The notes: generated by a model from the letters alone, not told the origin. DNA of 64,000 nucleotides from Yersinia alsatica (GCF_902170305.1 NZ_CABHWW010000010.1:1-64000), one strand, 5' to 3'. Counted from the stretch's first letter, positions 17,400 through 26,978 are shown. Program-made: numbers and translations.

Positions 17400-18112
17400 A
17401 AAAAATAGAAGATCTTAAAGTTCAGATTTTTGCTGATGGTGCAGATAAAGCAGGTATGTTGGAAATGTATGCTAAGCCTTATATAAAGGGACTGACTACT
17501 AATCCTACTCTAATGAAAAAAGCGAACATTAATGACTATCGCGCGTTTTGCAAAGATATCCTTACTTATATAAAAGATAAACCTTTGTCATTCGAAGTTT
17601 TTTCTGACGATTTTGCAGAGATGGAACGTCAAGCAATGGAGATTGCCAGTTGGGGTGATAATGTTTATGTCAAGATTCCTGTGACAAATACAAAGGAGGA
17701 AACTTGCTATGAGCTGGTTAAAAAGTTAGGTGCGCGAAAAGTTAAAATGAATATCACCGCTATTATGACGTTAACCCAAGTTTGGAATGTCGTAGCATCG
17801 CTTAATCCTAATGTTCCTAGTTACGTATCTGTCTTTGCAGGCCGAATTGCCGATACTGGGCGCGATCCTGTTCCAATGATGACAGCTGCAGTAGAAATGC
17901 TTAAAGTAGCACCTGCTGCAGAGTTGATCTGGGCTAGTCCACGTGAACTGCTTAATATTTTTCAAGCAGATCAAATTGGTTGCCAGGTTATTACAGTGAC
18001 CAACGATATTCTAAAAAAACTCTCTTTAGTGGGTTATGATCTAAATATTTACTCGCTAGATACGGTAAAGATGTTCTATAACGATGCGGTTGCTGCTGGA
18101 TTTAAACTTTAA
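17396..18112 (+). CDS. transaldolase-like protein of the FSA/TalC type
   Basis: This 238-residue TIM-barrel protein is of the short transaldolase class. It shows KGLTTNPTLMKKA near the N-terminus and the Schiff-base lysine region DNVYVKIPVTN. NITAIMT and SVFAGRIADTGRDP follow. Short transaldolases interconvert ketose phosphates; sedoheptulose 7-phosphate, the GmhA substrate, is one. The gene overlaps gmhB by four bases, so it is made with the heptose enzymes. Its likely job is to feed or tune the sedoheptulose 7-phosphate pool (inference). A role as fructose-6-phosphate aldolase cannot be excluded. Confidence 0.82.
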   Translation: MKKIEDLKVQIFADGADKAGMLEMYAKPYIKGLTTNPTLMKKANINDYRAFCKDILTYIKDKPLSFEVFSDDFAEMERQAMEIASWGDNVYVKIPVTNTKEETCYELVKKLGARKVKMNITAIMTLTQVWNVVASLNPNVPSYVSVFAGRIADTGRDPVPMMTAAVEMLKVAPAAELIWASPRELLNIFQADQIGCQVITVTNDILKKLSLVGYDLNIYSLDTVKMFYNDAVAAGFKL

Positions 18113-18218
18113 ACAAGATGCTTTAATCACGGAAATAACCAGTCAGGATAGTCTTTATTGAATTTTTATTCAGCAAGGACTATTAAATAAATGATTTAGA
18201 AATAAAGGCCCTTTACCC

Positions 18219-18959
18219 ATGATTCCATTGGTAACTATTGCTGTTCCATCTTTTAACCAAGGGCGATTTCTTGACGATGCGCTGTTGTCGATTTTTCAGC
18301 AACAGATTCCTGTTGAGGTATTTGTTCTAGATGGCGGTTCAACAGATAACTCAGTTGATGTTATTCGTAAATGGGATAACCAATTAGCGGGTTGGCGTAG
18401 CCGTAGCGATGATGGACAGGCTTCTGCTATCAACGAAGGAATTGCATTGGGTAGTGCACCCTTTGTGTGCTGGTTAAATAGTGATGACTGGTTTTTACCT
18501 AATGCATTGTCAATATTGCTCAATGAGTTGCAAATGTATCCTAAAGTCCCTGCAGTTTATGGACGCTCTTGGAATTTTGAACAAAAAACAGGGAAACAGA
18601 CCCCTGTATGGGTTGAACCCTTTGCGGAGAAACGACTAGCACTGCGTTGTATTGTTTCACAGCCTGCGACACTAATTCGTCGTTCGGCATGGGACGCTGT
18701 TGGGGGGTTAGATAGTCAACTACATCTAGCTATGGATTATGACTTGTGGTGGCGTCTGTACAAACAAATCGGTGTTTTGCATTTTGTGGACGAGTTTATT
18801 GCGATAAATCGGGAGCACGAAGCCACCAAAACTAAAACCCTGCGCTATCGTCACTACCAAGAAGCAATAGCCGTAGTACGAAAATACCATGGGCGTGTTC
18901 CACTAAAGTGGTGGTTAGCTCAACCATATGCCGTGTGGTTCAAGTCGATAGTTGGATAG
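18219..18959 (+). CDS. family 2 glycosyltransferase
   Basis: A compact 246-residue GT-A enzyme: PLVTIAVPSFNQGRFL, DGGSTDNSVDVI, then WLNSDDW, the DXD-like metal site, and LHLAMDYDLWWRL in the acceptor half. It is very similar in motif order to the C-terminal half of the fusion protein at 4151, so the two may be paralogues. It probably adds one sugar of the O-antigen repeat on the cytoplasmic face. A 106-base AT-rich gap separates it from the transaldolase gene. The sugar specificity is unknown. Confidence 0.85.
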   Translation: MIPLVTIAVPSFNQGRFLDDALLSIFQQQIPVEVFVLDGGSTDNSVDVIRKWDNQLAGWRSRSDDGQASAINEGIALGSAPFVCWLNSDDWFLPNALSILLNELQMYPKVPAVYGRSWNFEQKTGKQTPVWVEPFAEKRLALRCIVSQPATLIRRSAWDAVGGLDSQLHLAMDYDLWWRLYKQIGVLHFVDEFIAINREHEATKTKTLRYRHYQEAIAVVRKYHGRVPLKWWLAQPYAVWFKSIVG

Positions 18960-18982
18960 GCTGATAACTTTGGCGGATATAT

Positions 18983-20092
18983 ATGAGAGTTCTTCATTTT
19001 TATAAAACAGCATTTCCTGACACCATGGGTGGGGTTGAACAAACTATTGATCAAATAGCCAGAGGGGCTAACAAGTTAGGCGTTGAAGTCGATGTGCTAT
19101 CACTAACATCACGACAAGTACCTCGGACGATAGAAATTGATGGTTATCTGGTGCATCGGGCTAAGCTCGATCTGCAGATTGCATCAACTGGTTTTTCCAT
19201 ATCCGCTTTTTTACGTTTTTCACAGTTAGCAAAAAAGGCAGATATAATCCATTATCATTTCCCTTGGCCATTTATGGATGTTGTGCATTTCGCTACCAGA
19301 GTAAAAAAACCGACAGTAGTAACCTATCATTCAGATATAATTCGTCAAAAAAACTTACTCAAGATATACCAACCACTCCAGTGGAAGTTTTTAGGTGATG
19401 TGAATCGAATAGTTGCTACATCACCAAATTATCTGGCAACTAGTAGTATATTGGAAAAGTACAATCATAAAGTTAGCGTAATTCCTATTGGCTTAGACAA
19501 GCCTACCTATCCCGTACCGTCTCAGGCAAAATTGGATTATTGGCGTGAAAAGGTAGGAATAAAGTTTTTCCTTTTTATAGGTGTTATTCGCTATTACAAA
19601 GGTTTGCATATTTTGATGGAGGCAGCACAGGGAACTGATTATCCTATTGTAATTGTTGGTGCTGGACCGATTGAGATGGAGCTCAAAGCTCAGGCTAATA
19701 AATTGAATTTACGTAATATATATTTTTTAGGGCATTTACCAGATGAAGACAAAGTTTCATTGCTAACGTTGTGTTATGCCATCCTTTTCCCCTCCCACTT
19801 ACGTTCAGAAGCCTTTGGTATATCGTTATTGGAGGGAGCGATGTATGGTAAGCCTATGATTTCTAGTGAAATTGGAACGGGAACAACGTTCATTAATATT
19901 GGTAACCAAACCGGATTGGTTGTACCGCCTAGTGATCCATTGGCAATGCGGCAGGCAATGAGTTATCTCTGGCTACACCCAGCGGAGGCGGCTGAAATGG
20001 GGCGTCGTGCTGAGGCACGATATTGGCAGCACTTTACGGCAGATCGGATGGTTCAGTCATATATTGATTTGTATACCGACTTAATTAAGTAA
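18983..20092 (+). CDS. family 4 glycosyltransferase, WbdB/WbdC-like
   Basis: A 369-residue GT-B enzyme. The N-terminus RVLHFYKTAFPDTMGGVEQTI matches the style of WbdB/WbdC mannosyltransferases of ABC-type O-antigen clusters. The C-terminal donor domain shows FIGVIRYYKGLHIL, VIVGAGPIE and the E-x7-E motif in SEAFGISLLEGAMYGKP. It may transfer GDP-activated manno-heptose, since these enzymes use GDP-sugars (inference). The gene is last in the cluster and is followed by a small terminator-like hairpin before gsk. Confidence 0.85.
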   Translation: MRVLHFYKTAFPDTMGGVEQTIDQIARGANKLGVEVDVLSLTSRQVPRTIEIDGYLVHRAKLDLQIASTGFSISAFLRFSQLAKKADIIHYHFPWPFMDVVHFATRVKKPTVVTYHSDIIRQKNLLKIYQPLQWKFLGDVNRIVATSPNYLATSSILEKYNHKVSVIPIGLDKPTYPVPSQAKLDYWREKVGIKFFLFIGVIRYYKGLHILMEAAQGTDYPIVIVGAGPIEMELKAQANKLNLRNIYFLGHLPDEDKVSLLTLCYAILFPSHLRSEAFGISLLEGAMYGKPMISSEIGTGTTFINIGNQTGLVVPPSDPLAMRQAMSYLWLHPAEAAEMGRRAEARYWQHFTADRMVQSYIDLYTDLIK

Positions 20093-20108
20093 ACCCTAGA
20101 GGGTTTTG
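20091..20108 (+). terminator. small hairpin with T-tract at the end of the O-antigen cluster
   Basis: AAACCC, loop TAGA, GGGTTT, then TGTC, starting at the stop of the last glycosyltransferase gene. The stem is only six pairs and the T-tract is short, so termination would be partial. Confidence 0.45.
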
Positions 20109-20186
20109 TCATTTAATATTAGGCCCTTTTCTTACCAACAAATATGCTACTATTCTGCTTTCTTCTATATTCCCAGAATATCTACT

Positions 20187-21491
20187 ATGAAATTTCCTGG
20201 CAAACGCAAATCTAAACACTATTTTCCTGTTAATGCTCGCGATCCCTTATTGCAGCCGGCTCAGACAGAAAATGAAGTGAGTACATCTTATATTGTTGGC
20301 ATTGATCAGACGCTGGTTGATATTGAAGCGAAGGTCGATGAGGACTTTATTACGCGTTATGGTCTTAGTCAGGGGCACTCTTTGGTTATCGAGGATGATG
20401 TCGCCGAACGTCTTTATCAAGAATTGATGGCTAACGGACTGATTACTCATGAGTTTGCTGGCGGTACCATCGGTAATACGTTACATAATTATTCAGTGTT
20501 GGCTGATGACCGTTCTATTTTGTTAGGTACGATGTGCAGCAATATTAAAATTGGCAGCTATGCCTATCGCTATCTGTGTAATACCTCGAGTCGCACCGAT
20601 TTGAATTATTTACAGGCAGTAGATGGTGCGATTGGCCGTTGTTTTACTTTAGTCACCGAAAATGGTGAGCGAACATTTGCTATCAGTCCCGGCCAAATGA
20701 ACCAGTTACGGCCAGAAAGTATTCCTGAAGAGGTCATTGCGGGTGCATCAGCACTGGTCCTTACTGCTTATCTGGTACGCTGCAAACCCGGTGAGCCGAT
20801 GCCTGATGCAACTATGCAGGCTATTCGTTATGCGAAGAAACACAATGTTCCGGTGGTGATGACATTAGGAACGAAATACGTCATTGCAGATAATCCGCAG
20901 TGGTGGCGTGATTTCCTTAATGAGCACGTTTCTATCGTAGCGATGAATGAAGATGAGGCTTATGAGCTGACGGGCCTAAATGATCCGTTAATGGCCTCTG
21001 ATATGGCATTGAACTGGGTTGATTTAGTCCTCTGTACCGCCGGGCCTAATGGGCTGTATATGGCAGGCTATACGGAAGAAGCTAATAAACGTCAAACTCA
21101 GCACCCATTATTACCCGGTGCCATTGCTGAATTTAACTTGTATGAATTTAGTCGAGCAATGCGCAAAGAGCATTGTGATAATCCATTACGTATTTATTCG
21201 CATATAGCCCCTTATATGGGCGGGCCTGAGAAGATAATGAATACTAATGGGGCAGGGGATGGCGCTTTATCTGCTGTGTTGCATGACATTGCAGCTAATG
21301 GCTATCACCGTAATAATGTTCCTAACTCAAGTAAACATGTGCGCAGTTATCTGAGCTACTCTTCATTGGCGCAAGTATGTAAATATGCCAATCGGGTGAG
21401 TTATCAAGTGTTGAATCAGCATTCACCGCGTTTAACTCGTGGTTTGCCGGAGCGAGAAGACAGTTTGGAAGAGTCTTACTGGGAACGGTAA
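20187..21491 (+). CDS. gsk: inosine-guanosine kinase
   Basis: Inosine-guanosine kinase phosphorylates guanosine and inosine to GMP and IMP in purine salvage. From ATG 20187 the protein is 434 residues, the E. coli length, and begins MKFPGKRKSKHYFPVNARDP as in E. coli. PfkB-family features are present: GGTIGNTLHNYSVLAD and, near the C-terminus, the anion-hole motif MNTNGAGDGALSA. An earlier in-frame start at 20106 is rejected on homology. In Yersinia gsk marks the downstream border of the O-antigen locus, and base composition returns to normal here. A strong terminator follows. Confidence 0.97.
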   Translation: MKFPGKRKSKHYFPVNARDPLLQPAQTENEVSTSYIVGIDQTLVDIEAKVDEDFITRYGLSQGHSLVIEDDVAERLYQELMANGLITHEFAGGTIGNTLHNYSVLADDRSILLGTMCSNIKIGSYAYRYLCNTSSRTDLNYLQAVDGAIGRCFTLVTENGERTFAISPGQMNQLRPESIPEEVIAGASALVLTAYLVRCKPGEPMPDATMQAIRYAKKHNVPVVMTLGTKYVIADNPQWWRDFLNEHVSIVAMNEDEAYELTGLNDPLMASDMALNWVDLVLCTAGPNGLYMAGYTEEANKRQTQHPLLPGAIAEFNLYEFSRAMRKEHCDNPLRIYSHIAPYMGGPEKIMNTNGAGDGALSAVLHDIAANGYHRNNVPNSSKHVRSYLSYSSLAQVCKYANRVSYQVLNQHSPRLTRGLPEREDSLEESYWER

Positions 21492-21510
21492 TTAGAGTGT
21501 TAGATTAATA

Positions 21511-21546
21511 AACAGGGCCGGCATATGCTGGCCCTGTTTGTTTTTG
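21511..21546 (+). terminator. Rho-independent terminator between gsk and ybaL
   Basis: A 12-bp stem (21511-21522 with 21527-21538, one G-T pair) and an ATAT loop are followed by TGTTTTTG. The minus side has an imperfect T-tract too, so it can serve the convergent ybaL gene as well. Confidence 0.88.
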
Positions 21547-21570
21547 TCTTATTGGATAACGAAATGGTGC

Positions 21571-23262
21571 TTAGATTGGGCAGACTGGGCGCTTATCGTC
21601 TTCGGTCAGCGTTTCTATTTTCAGCATATTAAGCATGCTGTTAGCGATTTCACGTTCGCCCATCACAACCTGATTGGCACCACGGTCGGAGATATAAACA
21701 ACTTCATCGTCGTAATGAGCACGCGCAATTATCTCAAGGTCTGGCCGTTTAATTCTGGCGGAGGCAACAATTTCCCCAGCCTCGTAACCATTTGGAATTG
21801 TCAGTAATAGCCAACGGGCGCAATCCAAACGTGCCAGTGACATAATATCTGCACTGGCAGCATTGCCTAATACCGCATTAATGCCTTGCTCACGTAGGGC
21901 TTCCACTCTTGGTCGGGAATTCTCAATGACAACCAATGGAATTCCTTCAGCATGCAATTTTGCCCCTAATAGGCTACCCACTCGACCATAACCCACTAAT
22001 AAAGCATGGTTGCACAGGTCGACAGGGATCTGTTTTTCCTCTTCGACAGCCTCTTCCAGAATCAGGTCTTCCATAGTTTCGTTCTTGGCTAAATAGCGGT
22101 CTAGCAGAGTGAAAAGTAGCGGATTGAGCATGATGGACAAAATCGCGCCAGCCAGTACCAGATTACGGCCATGTTCTGACATCAAACCAAGAGAAATCCC
22201 GAGCCCCGCCAAAATAAAGGCGAATTCACCAATTTGTGCCAAGCTGACTGAGATAGTGAGTGCGGTGCGTTTTGAGTGACCAAACAACCGTACCAAGATG
22301 AATGCCGCAGCTGATTTCCCAAAGATGATGATCGCCAATGAAGCCGCTACGGCTAACGGCTCATGCACTAAGATCATCGGGTCGAACAGCATCCCAACCG
22401 AAACGAAGAACAGCACGGCGAATGCGTCACGCAGTGGCAAGGTATCTTGCGCGGCTCGGTGGCTCAGTTCAGACTCATTCAATACCATTCCGGCGAAGAA
22501 TGCCCCCAGAGCAAAGGATACGTCAAACAGCCCTACAGCGCCGTAGGCAATACCGAGCGCTAATACCAACACCGCTAACGTAAACAGCTCACGAGAGCCT
22601 GTACTGGCGGTTTTGGCCAGTATCCATGGAACCAACCGGCGGCCCACAACAATCATCAACGTAATAAAGGCGATGACTTTACCAATGGTAATTGCCAGCT
22701 CAGTGAATAATTGGCTCAGACTGGTGGTTTCATTCCCCATCACGCCAGCAAATGCCGGTAATAGGACCAGTGTCAGTACCATCGCCAGATCTTCAACAAT
22801 CAGCCAGCCAATCGCAATCTGCCCTCGTTGACTGTCAATTAGTTGCCGTTCTTCCAGTGCTCGCAGTAATACCACGGTACTGGCGGTTGATAGACAAAGA
22901 CCGAAGACAAATCCTGTCATCAAGTCCCAGCCTAATAAATGAGATAGCCCCATACCGAGTAGGGTGGCGACGGCTATTTGCGCGACCGCTCCGGGTATGG
23001 CGATGGCTTTTACTGCGAGGAGGTCTTTAAGCGAGAAGTGAAGTCCAACACCAAACATCAACAAAATAACACCAATTTCAGCCAGTTCAGGTGCTAATGA
23101 GGTATCAGCGACAAAACCTGGCGTGAATGGCCCGGCTAGCACCCCTGCGGCAAGGTACCCCACCAGTGGTGAGATGCGCAGACGGTGAGCCAGAGTGCCC
23201 AAGAGGAAGGCGAGAACAAGGCCTCCGACGATCGTGGTAATTAAGGGTGTTGAGTGGTGCAT
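21571..23262 (-). CDS. ybaL: CPA2-family monovalent cation/proton antiporter YbaL
   Basis: A 563-residue inner-membrane antiporter (about 13 membrane segments, residues 1-390) with a C-terminal RCK/TrkA-N nucleotide-binding domain from about 412 (CNHALLVGYGRVGSLLGAKLH). It belongs with the KefB/KefC potassium-efflux proteins; its own substrate is poorly defined. It shows HRLRISPLVGYLAAGVLAGP and FALGAFFAGMVLNESELSH, both typical of CPA2 transporters. The start ATG is preceded by AAGGAG. E. coli has the same gene next to gsk and fsr; length agrees. Confidence 0.94.
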   Translation of the reverse strand: MHHSTPLITTIVGGLVLAFLLGTLAHRLRISPLVGYLAAGVLAGPFTPGFVADTSLAPELAEIGVILLMFGVGLHFSLKDLLAVKAIAIPGAVAQIAVATLLGMGLSHLLGWDLMTGFVFGLCLSTASTVVLLRALEERQLIDSQRGQIAIGWLIVEDLAMVLTLVLLPAFAGVMGNETTSLSQLFTELAITIGKVIAFITLMIVVGRRLVPWILAKTASTGSRELFTLAVLVLALGIAYGAVGLFDVSFALGAFFAGMVLNESELSHRAAQDTLPLRDAFAVLFFVSVGMLFDPMILVHEPLAVAASLAIIIFGKSAAAFILVRLFGHSKRTALTISVSLAQIGEFAFILAGLGISLGLMSEHGRNLVLAGAILSIMLNPLLFTLLDRYLAKNETMEDLILEEAVEEEKQIPVDLCNHALLVGYGRVGSLLGAKLHAEGIPLVVIENSRPRVEALREQGINAVLGNAASADIMSLARLDCARWLLLTIPNGYEAGEIVASARIKRPDLEIIARAHYDDEVVYISDRGANQVVMGEREIANSMLNMLKIETLTEDDKRPVCPI

Positions 23263-23278
23263 CCAGACTCCTTCTCGT

Positions 23279-23445
23279 TATACCCGCCATCTTTTAAGCT
23301 GCAGGTGTGTGGCTGTATTCAAATCTGCTTCCAGCGGCTTTGTCACCCGAGTCACTTACCTGAGTAAGTTGATCGAGATTATGCGCCAGACTAGGGGTTC
23401 ACTCTTTGGGCTAGCGCCGCATTTTTGAAATCTATTGGGATATAC
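23279..23445. repeat. ERIC element, enlarged variant
   Basis: It begins TTATACCCGCCATCTTTTAAGCTGCAGG, shows CACCCGAGTCACTTACCTGAGTAAGTTGATCG in the centre, and ends with ATCTATTGGGATATAC. These are the two ends and the central hairpin of an enterobacterial repetitive intergenic consensus. At about 167 bp it is longer than the usual 127 bp, with extra bases around the centre, and it is more diverged than the copy at 26851. (Motifs are quoted in pieces; see the positions for the full element.). Confidence 0.75.
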
Positions 23446-23612
23446 AGGGCGGTAGCATTTCACAGCAATAACATCAGTTTATTGCATTTATGCGATCAAT
23501 GCGCGATAAAAATTAAATTTTTATCGATAAAAGTCTGCTTTGGCATGGAAACTGTTTGAAGTGGTTGTTTGTGGGGGATTTGATATTTTCATCACGATTA
23601 CACTGGGAACTC

Positions 23613-23642
23613 TCCCGACTGAAACATATATCTCAGTCGGGA
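23613..23642. other. 10-bp inverted repeat between ERIC and fsr
   Basis: TCCCGACTGA (23613-23622) pairs perfectly with TCAGTCGGGA (23633-23642) across a 10-base loop, 18 bases beyond the fsr stop codon. Neither side has a convincing T-tract, so it may protect the 3' end or help termination. The remaining bases 23446-23612 hold nothing I can name. Confidence 0.45.
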
Positions 23643-23659
23643 TTATAAGGTTATTACTA

Positions 23660-24874
23660 TTACTTATCTTCTATATTAGGCAGTAAGGCAGTAAATATCC
23701 CCAGTAATGGTAAGAATGCACATATTTGATAAACCAGCTCAATACTGGTTAAATCCGCAACATACCCTAGTACAGCCGCACCTACCCCCCCCATACCGAA
23801 AGCAAAACCGAAGAATAGGCCCGATACCATGCCCACTTTCCCCGGAATCAACTCCTGCGCATACACCAATATTGCGGAAAAGGCTGATGCCAGGATAACA
23901 CCAATGATCACAGTCAAAATCCCAATCCAATACAGCGATGCGTAGGGTAAAATAAGGGTAAATGGTGCAACACCCAAAATTGAGCCCCAAATAACATATT
24001 TTCTCCCAATTCTGTCGCCGAGAGGGCCGCCAATTATGGTGCCAGCGGCAACGGCAAAGAGGAATACAAATAAATGTATTTGGGCATTTTGTACTGAAAC
24101 ACCGAATTTATGCATCAGAAAAAAGGTGTAATAGCTGCTGATGCTGGTCAAGTAGAAGTATTTAGAGAATATCAGCACCATCAAGACAGCTAACGTGCTT
24201 ACAACCGTCTTTTTCGGCAGTACTTTTGCTGATGAGACCTTGATGACTTTGCCATGACTGGCTCTTTGTTGCTGCTGATACCATTTACTGACTTGCAATA
24301 GCACCACAATCGCCAGTAATGCGGCGAGTGAGAACCAGCCAACATTGCCTTTACCGTAAGGCGCAATCAGGATTGCGGCTAACAACGGGCCGAGAGCACT
24401 GCCGAAATTACCACCAACCTGAAAAATGGACTGAGCCATACCATGACGGCCACCAGATGCCATACGAGCGACCCGCGAAGATTCCGGATGGAAGACTGAA
24501 GAACCTGTCCCGACCAATGCTGCCGCCAATAAAACCACCGGGAAGGTTGTGGCAACCGCTAGCAACAAAATACCGGATAGGGTGAAACCCATCCCGATAG
24601 GCAAAGAATAGGGCTGGGGATGTTTATCCGTATACAGACCTATCAAAGGCTGCAATAGCGAGGCCGTCAGTTGGTAAGTCAGGGTAATTAACCCTATCTG
24701 GGCAAAACTCAGTGAAAACTCGGCTTGTAGTAGTGGATAAATCGCCAGAATCAGCGACTGGATCATATCGTTGAGCAAGTGAGATACGCTGATAGCACCC
24801 AAAATAGAGAAAGAGGTGCGTTTTACAGAAGTGTTAACGGAAGGCTGGAGTCCAGTCTCAGAGCGATCGGTCAT
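23660..24874 (-). CDS. fsr: fosmidomycin resistance MFS efflux protein Fsr
   Basis: A 12-helix major facilitator, 404 residues from ATG 24874. After a polar start it reads SFSILGAISVSHLLNDMIQS, the same segment that begins E. coli Fsr. Fsr exports fosmidomycin; its natural substrate is unknown. A GTG nine codons upstream (24901) is also in frame but lacks a ribosome site; the ATG has AGGCG about ten bases upstream. Its place between ybaL and ushA is the E. coli order. A 267-base divergent space separates it from ushA. Confidence 0.93.
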   Translation of the reverse strand: MTDRSETGLQPSVNTSVKRTSFSILGAISVSHLLNDMIQSLILAIYPLLQAEFSLSFAQIGLITLTYQLTASLLQPLIGLYTDKHPQPYSLPIGMGFTLSGILLLAVATTFPVVLLAAALVGTGSSVFHPESSRVARMASGGRHGMAQSIFQVGGNFGSALGPLLAAILIAPYGKGNVGWFSLAALLAIVVLLQVSKWYQQQQRASHGKVIKVSSAKVLPKKTVVSTLAVLMVLIFSKYFYLTSISSYYTFFLMHKFGVSVQNAQIHLFVFLFAVAAGTIIGGPLGDRIGRKYVIWGSILGVAPFTLILPYASLYWIGILTVIIGVILASAFSAILVYAQELIPGKVGMVSGLFFGFAFGMGGVGAAVLGYVADLTSIELVYQICAFLPLLGIFTALLPNIEDK

Positions 24875-25141
24875 AATGAGTATTCGCCTAATAGTTTTCA
24901 CTGTTAATAATATGTTGGTAATGAATACATATTATGCAGTTCGAATGATTTTTACTACTACTGACATAATTTGATATATATTCCAAAGTTATGAAATTTG
25001 TACTTCCGTCATCACATTACAATACAAAGTGTGTCACAGTATGGCCTTGATTTATCGTGATATTGGTATATATCCCTCAAATTTCATTCATTAAGCTGGC
25101 ATTTTTGGTGCTGGTTTTTAACGACAACATGGAGATTTGCC

Positions 25142-26794
25142 ATGCGTTTTTCATTACCAACCACAGCCTGTGCCTTAGCTGTGTCGCTGGCGTTTGCACC
25201 GGGATGGGCGGCGGCCTGGGAAAAAGACAAAACTTACGACATCACTATTTTGCACACCAATGATCATCATGGTCATTTCTGGCAAAACGATTATGGCGAG
25301 TATGGTCTAGCCGCACAGAAAACGGTGGTGGATGAGATTCGCAAGCAAGTAGCCGCCGAGGGGGGAAGTTTGTTACTGCTCTCCGGTGGGGATATCAATA
25401 CCGGTGTGCCTGAATCTGATTTGCAGGATGCCGAGCCCGATTTCCGTGGTATGAATTTAGTGGGTTATGATGCCATGGCTATCGGTAATCATGAGTTTGA
25501 TAACCCACTGAGTGTGCTGCGCCAGCAGGAAAAGTGGGCGACCTTCCCGCTATTATCGGCCAATATCTACCAGAAAAGTACTCAACAGCGGTTGTTCAAA
25601 CCTTACGCTTTGTTTGATAAGCAAGGGGTGAAAATTGCGGTAATTGGCTTAACCACTGACGATACTGCGAAGATCGGGAATCCCGAGTATTTCACGGATA
25701 TCGAATTCCGCGTGCCGGCGGTAGAGGCAAAGCAAGTTGTCGATCAACTGAGAAAGACCGATAAGCCTGACATTATTATCGCCGCGACACATATGGGGCA
25801 TTACGATGATGGCAAACATGGTTCTAATGCTCCGGGTGATGTCGAGATGGCGCGCAGCCTCCCCGCAGGCTATTTAGATATGATAGTGGGCGGTCACTCG
25901 CAGGACCCGGTGTGTATGGCCAGTGAAAATCATAAACAGGCGAATTATATCCCGGGGACGCCTTGTGCCCCAGATCGACAAAATGGTACGTGGATCGTGC
26001 AAGCCCATGAGTGGGGTAAATATGTTGGACGAGCTGACTTTACCTTCCGTAATGGTGAGTTGAAACTGGTGAGTTATCAGTTAATCCCAATCAATTTAAA
26101 GAAAAAAGTTGAGAAGGCGGATGGCACCAGCGAGCGAGTTTTCTATACGCAAGAGATTGCCCAAGACCCATCGATGCTGAAGCTTTTAACCCCATTTGAA
26201 GAGCAGGGTAAAGCACAACTAGAGATTAAAGTGGGCAGTGTGAATGACAAGTTGGAGGGGGATCGCAGCAAAGTCCGCTTCGAACAAACCAATCTGGCAC
26301 GGATGTTATTGGCGGCACAAATGGAACGTGCGGGTGCTGATTTTGCTGTGATGAGTGGCGGCGGTGTTCGCGATTCTATCGAAGCCGGTGATATCACTTA
26401 TAAAGATGTGCTTAAGGTTCAACCATTCGGTAATACTCTGGTTTACGCCGACATGAAAGGCAGTGAGGTTGAGAAGTATCTGGCGGTGGTGGCAAATAAA
26501 AAAGTAGATTCTGGCGCTTATGCTCAATTTGCCAATGTTAGCCTGGTGGCTGATGGCGAGGGGGTTAGCGAGGTGAAAATACAGGGTAAGCCGTTAGAAC
26601 CGAATAAAACTTATCGTCTGGCGACATTGAATTTCAACGCGCTAGGCGGTGATGGATATCCGAAGATTGATACCTTGCCGGGGTATGTCAATACTGGTTT
26701 TATCGATGCAGAAGTTCTCAAACAGTATATAGAAAAACACTCGCCACTGGATGCTAGTCAGTATCAGCCGAAAGGTGAGATTGTTTATAAGTAA
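25142..26794 (+). CDS. ushA: periplasmic bifunctional UDP-sugar hydrolase/5'-nucleotidase UshA
   Basis: It hydrolyses UDP-sugars and 5'-nucleotides in the periplasm, letting cells use external nucleotides. It is 550 residues, as in E. coli. An N-terminal signal peptide (MRFSLPTTACALAVSLAFAP, then GWAAA) is followed by the metallophosphatase motifs TILHTNDHHGHF, SGGDINTGVPESD, IGNHEFDNP, and MIVGGHSQDP. The C-terminal nucleotidase domain ends with LNFNALGGDGYPK. The start ATG has GGAG upstream. A hairpin follows the stop. Confidence 0.97.
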   Translation: MRFSLPTTACALAVSLAFAPGWAAAWEKDKTYDITILHTNDHHGHFWQNDYGEYGLAAQKTVVDEIRKQVAAEGGSLLLLSGGDINTGVPESDLQDAEPDFRGMNLVGYDAMAIGNHEFDNPLSVLRQQEKWATFPLLSANIYQKSTQQRLFKPYALFDKQGVKIAVIGLTTDDTAKIGNPEYFTDIEFRVPAVEAKQVVDQLRKTDKPDIIIAATHMGHYDDGKHGSNAPGDVEMARSLPAGYLDMIVGGHSQDPVCMASENHKQANYIPGTPCAPDRQNGTWIVQAHEWGKYVGRADFTFRNGELKLVSYQLIPINLKKKVEKADGTSERVFYTQEIAQDPSMLKLLTPFEEQGKAQLEIKVGSVNDKLEGDRSKVRFEQTNLARMLLAAQMERAGADFAVMSGGGVRDSIEAGDITYKDVLKVQPFGNTLVYADMKGSEVEKYLAVVANKKVDSGAYAQFANVSLVADGEGVSEVKIQGKPLEPNKTYRLATLNFNALGGDGYPKIDTLPGYVNTGFIDAEVLKQYIEKHSPLDASQYQPKGEIVYK

Positions 26795-26806
26795 GCGATG
26801 AATCTG

Positions 26807-26838
26807 GAAGCCTCCTGCTACTGATGGAGGCTTCTTTC
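26807..26838 (+). terminator. terminator after ushA
   Basis: GAAGCCTCC (26807-26815) pairs with GGAGGCTTC (26826-26834), followed by a short TTTC. It lies 12 bases after the ushA stop. Confidence 0.65.
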
Positions 26839-26850
26839 ATCCCCTTGTTA

Positions 26851-26978
26851 ATATCCCCGTCATCTTTCAAGTTGCAGGGTTGTTGGCTGCCATCACTCAC
26901 CCAAGTCATTGAGCTATCTCAACGCCTTGGATTCATTCAGTTGCCGCCTACCTGCAACTCGAAATCTATTGGGTATAC
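26851..26978. repeat. ERIC element
   Basis: About 128 bp, the standard length. It starts with the conserved CCCCGTCATCTTTCAAGTTG and ends with CCTGCAACTCGAAATCTATT and GGGTATAC, the inverted-repeat ends of ERIC. It lies between the ushA terminator and the 3' end of ybaK. Confidence 0.85.

Noticed and set aside
23448-23456. GGCGGTAGC, identical to the ops core, just after the first ERIC element
   Set aside because: It is followed on the plus strand by the reverse side of fsr, with no surface or secretion gene downstream, so it is probably chance.
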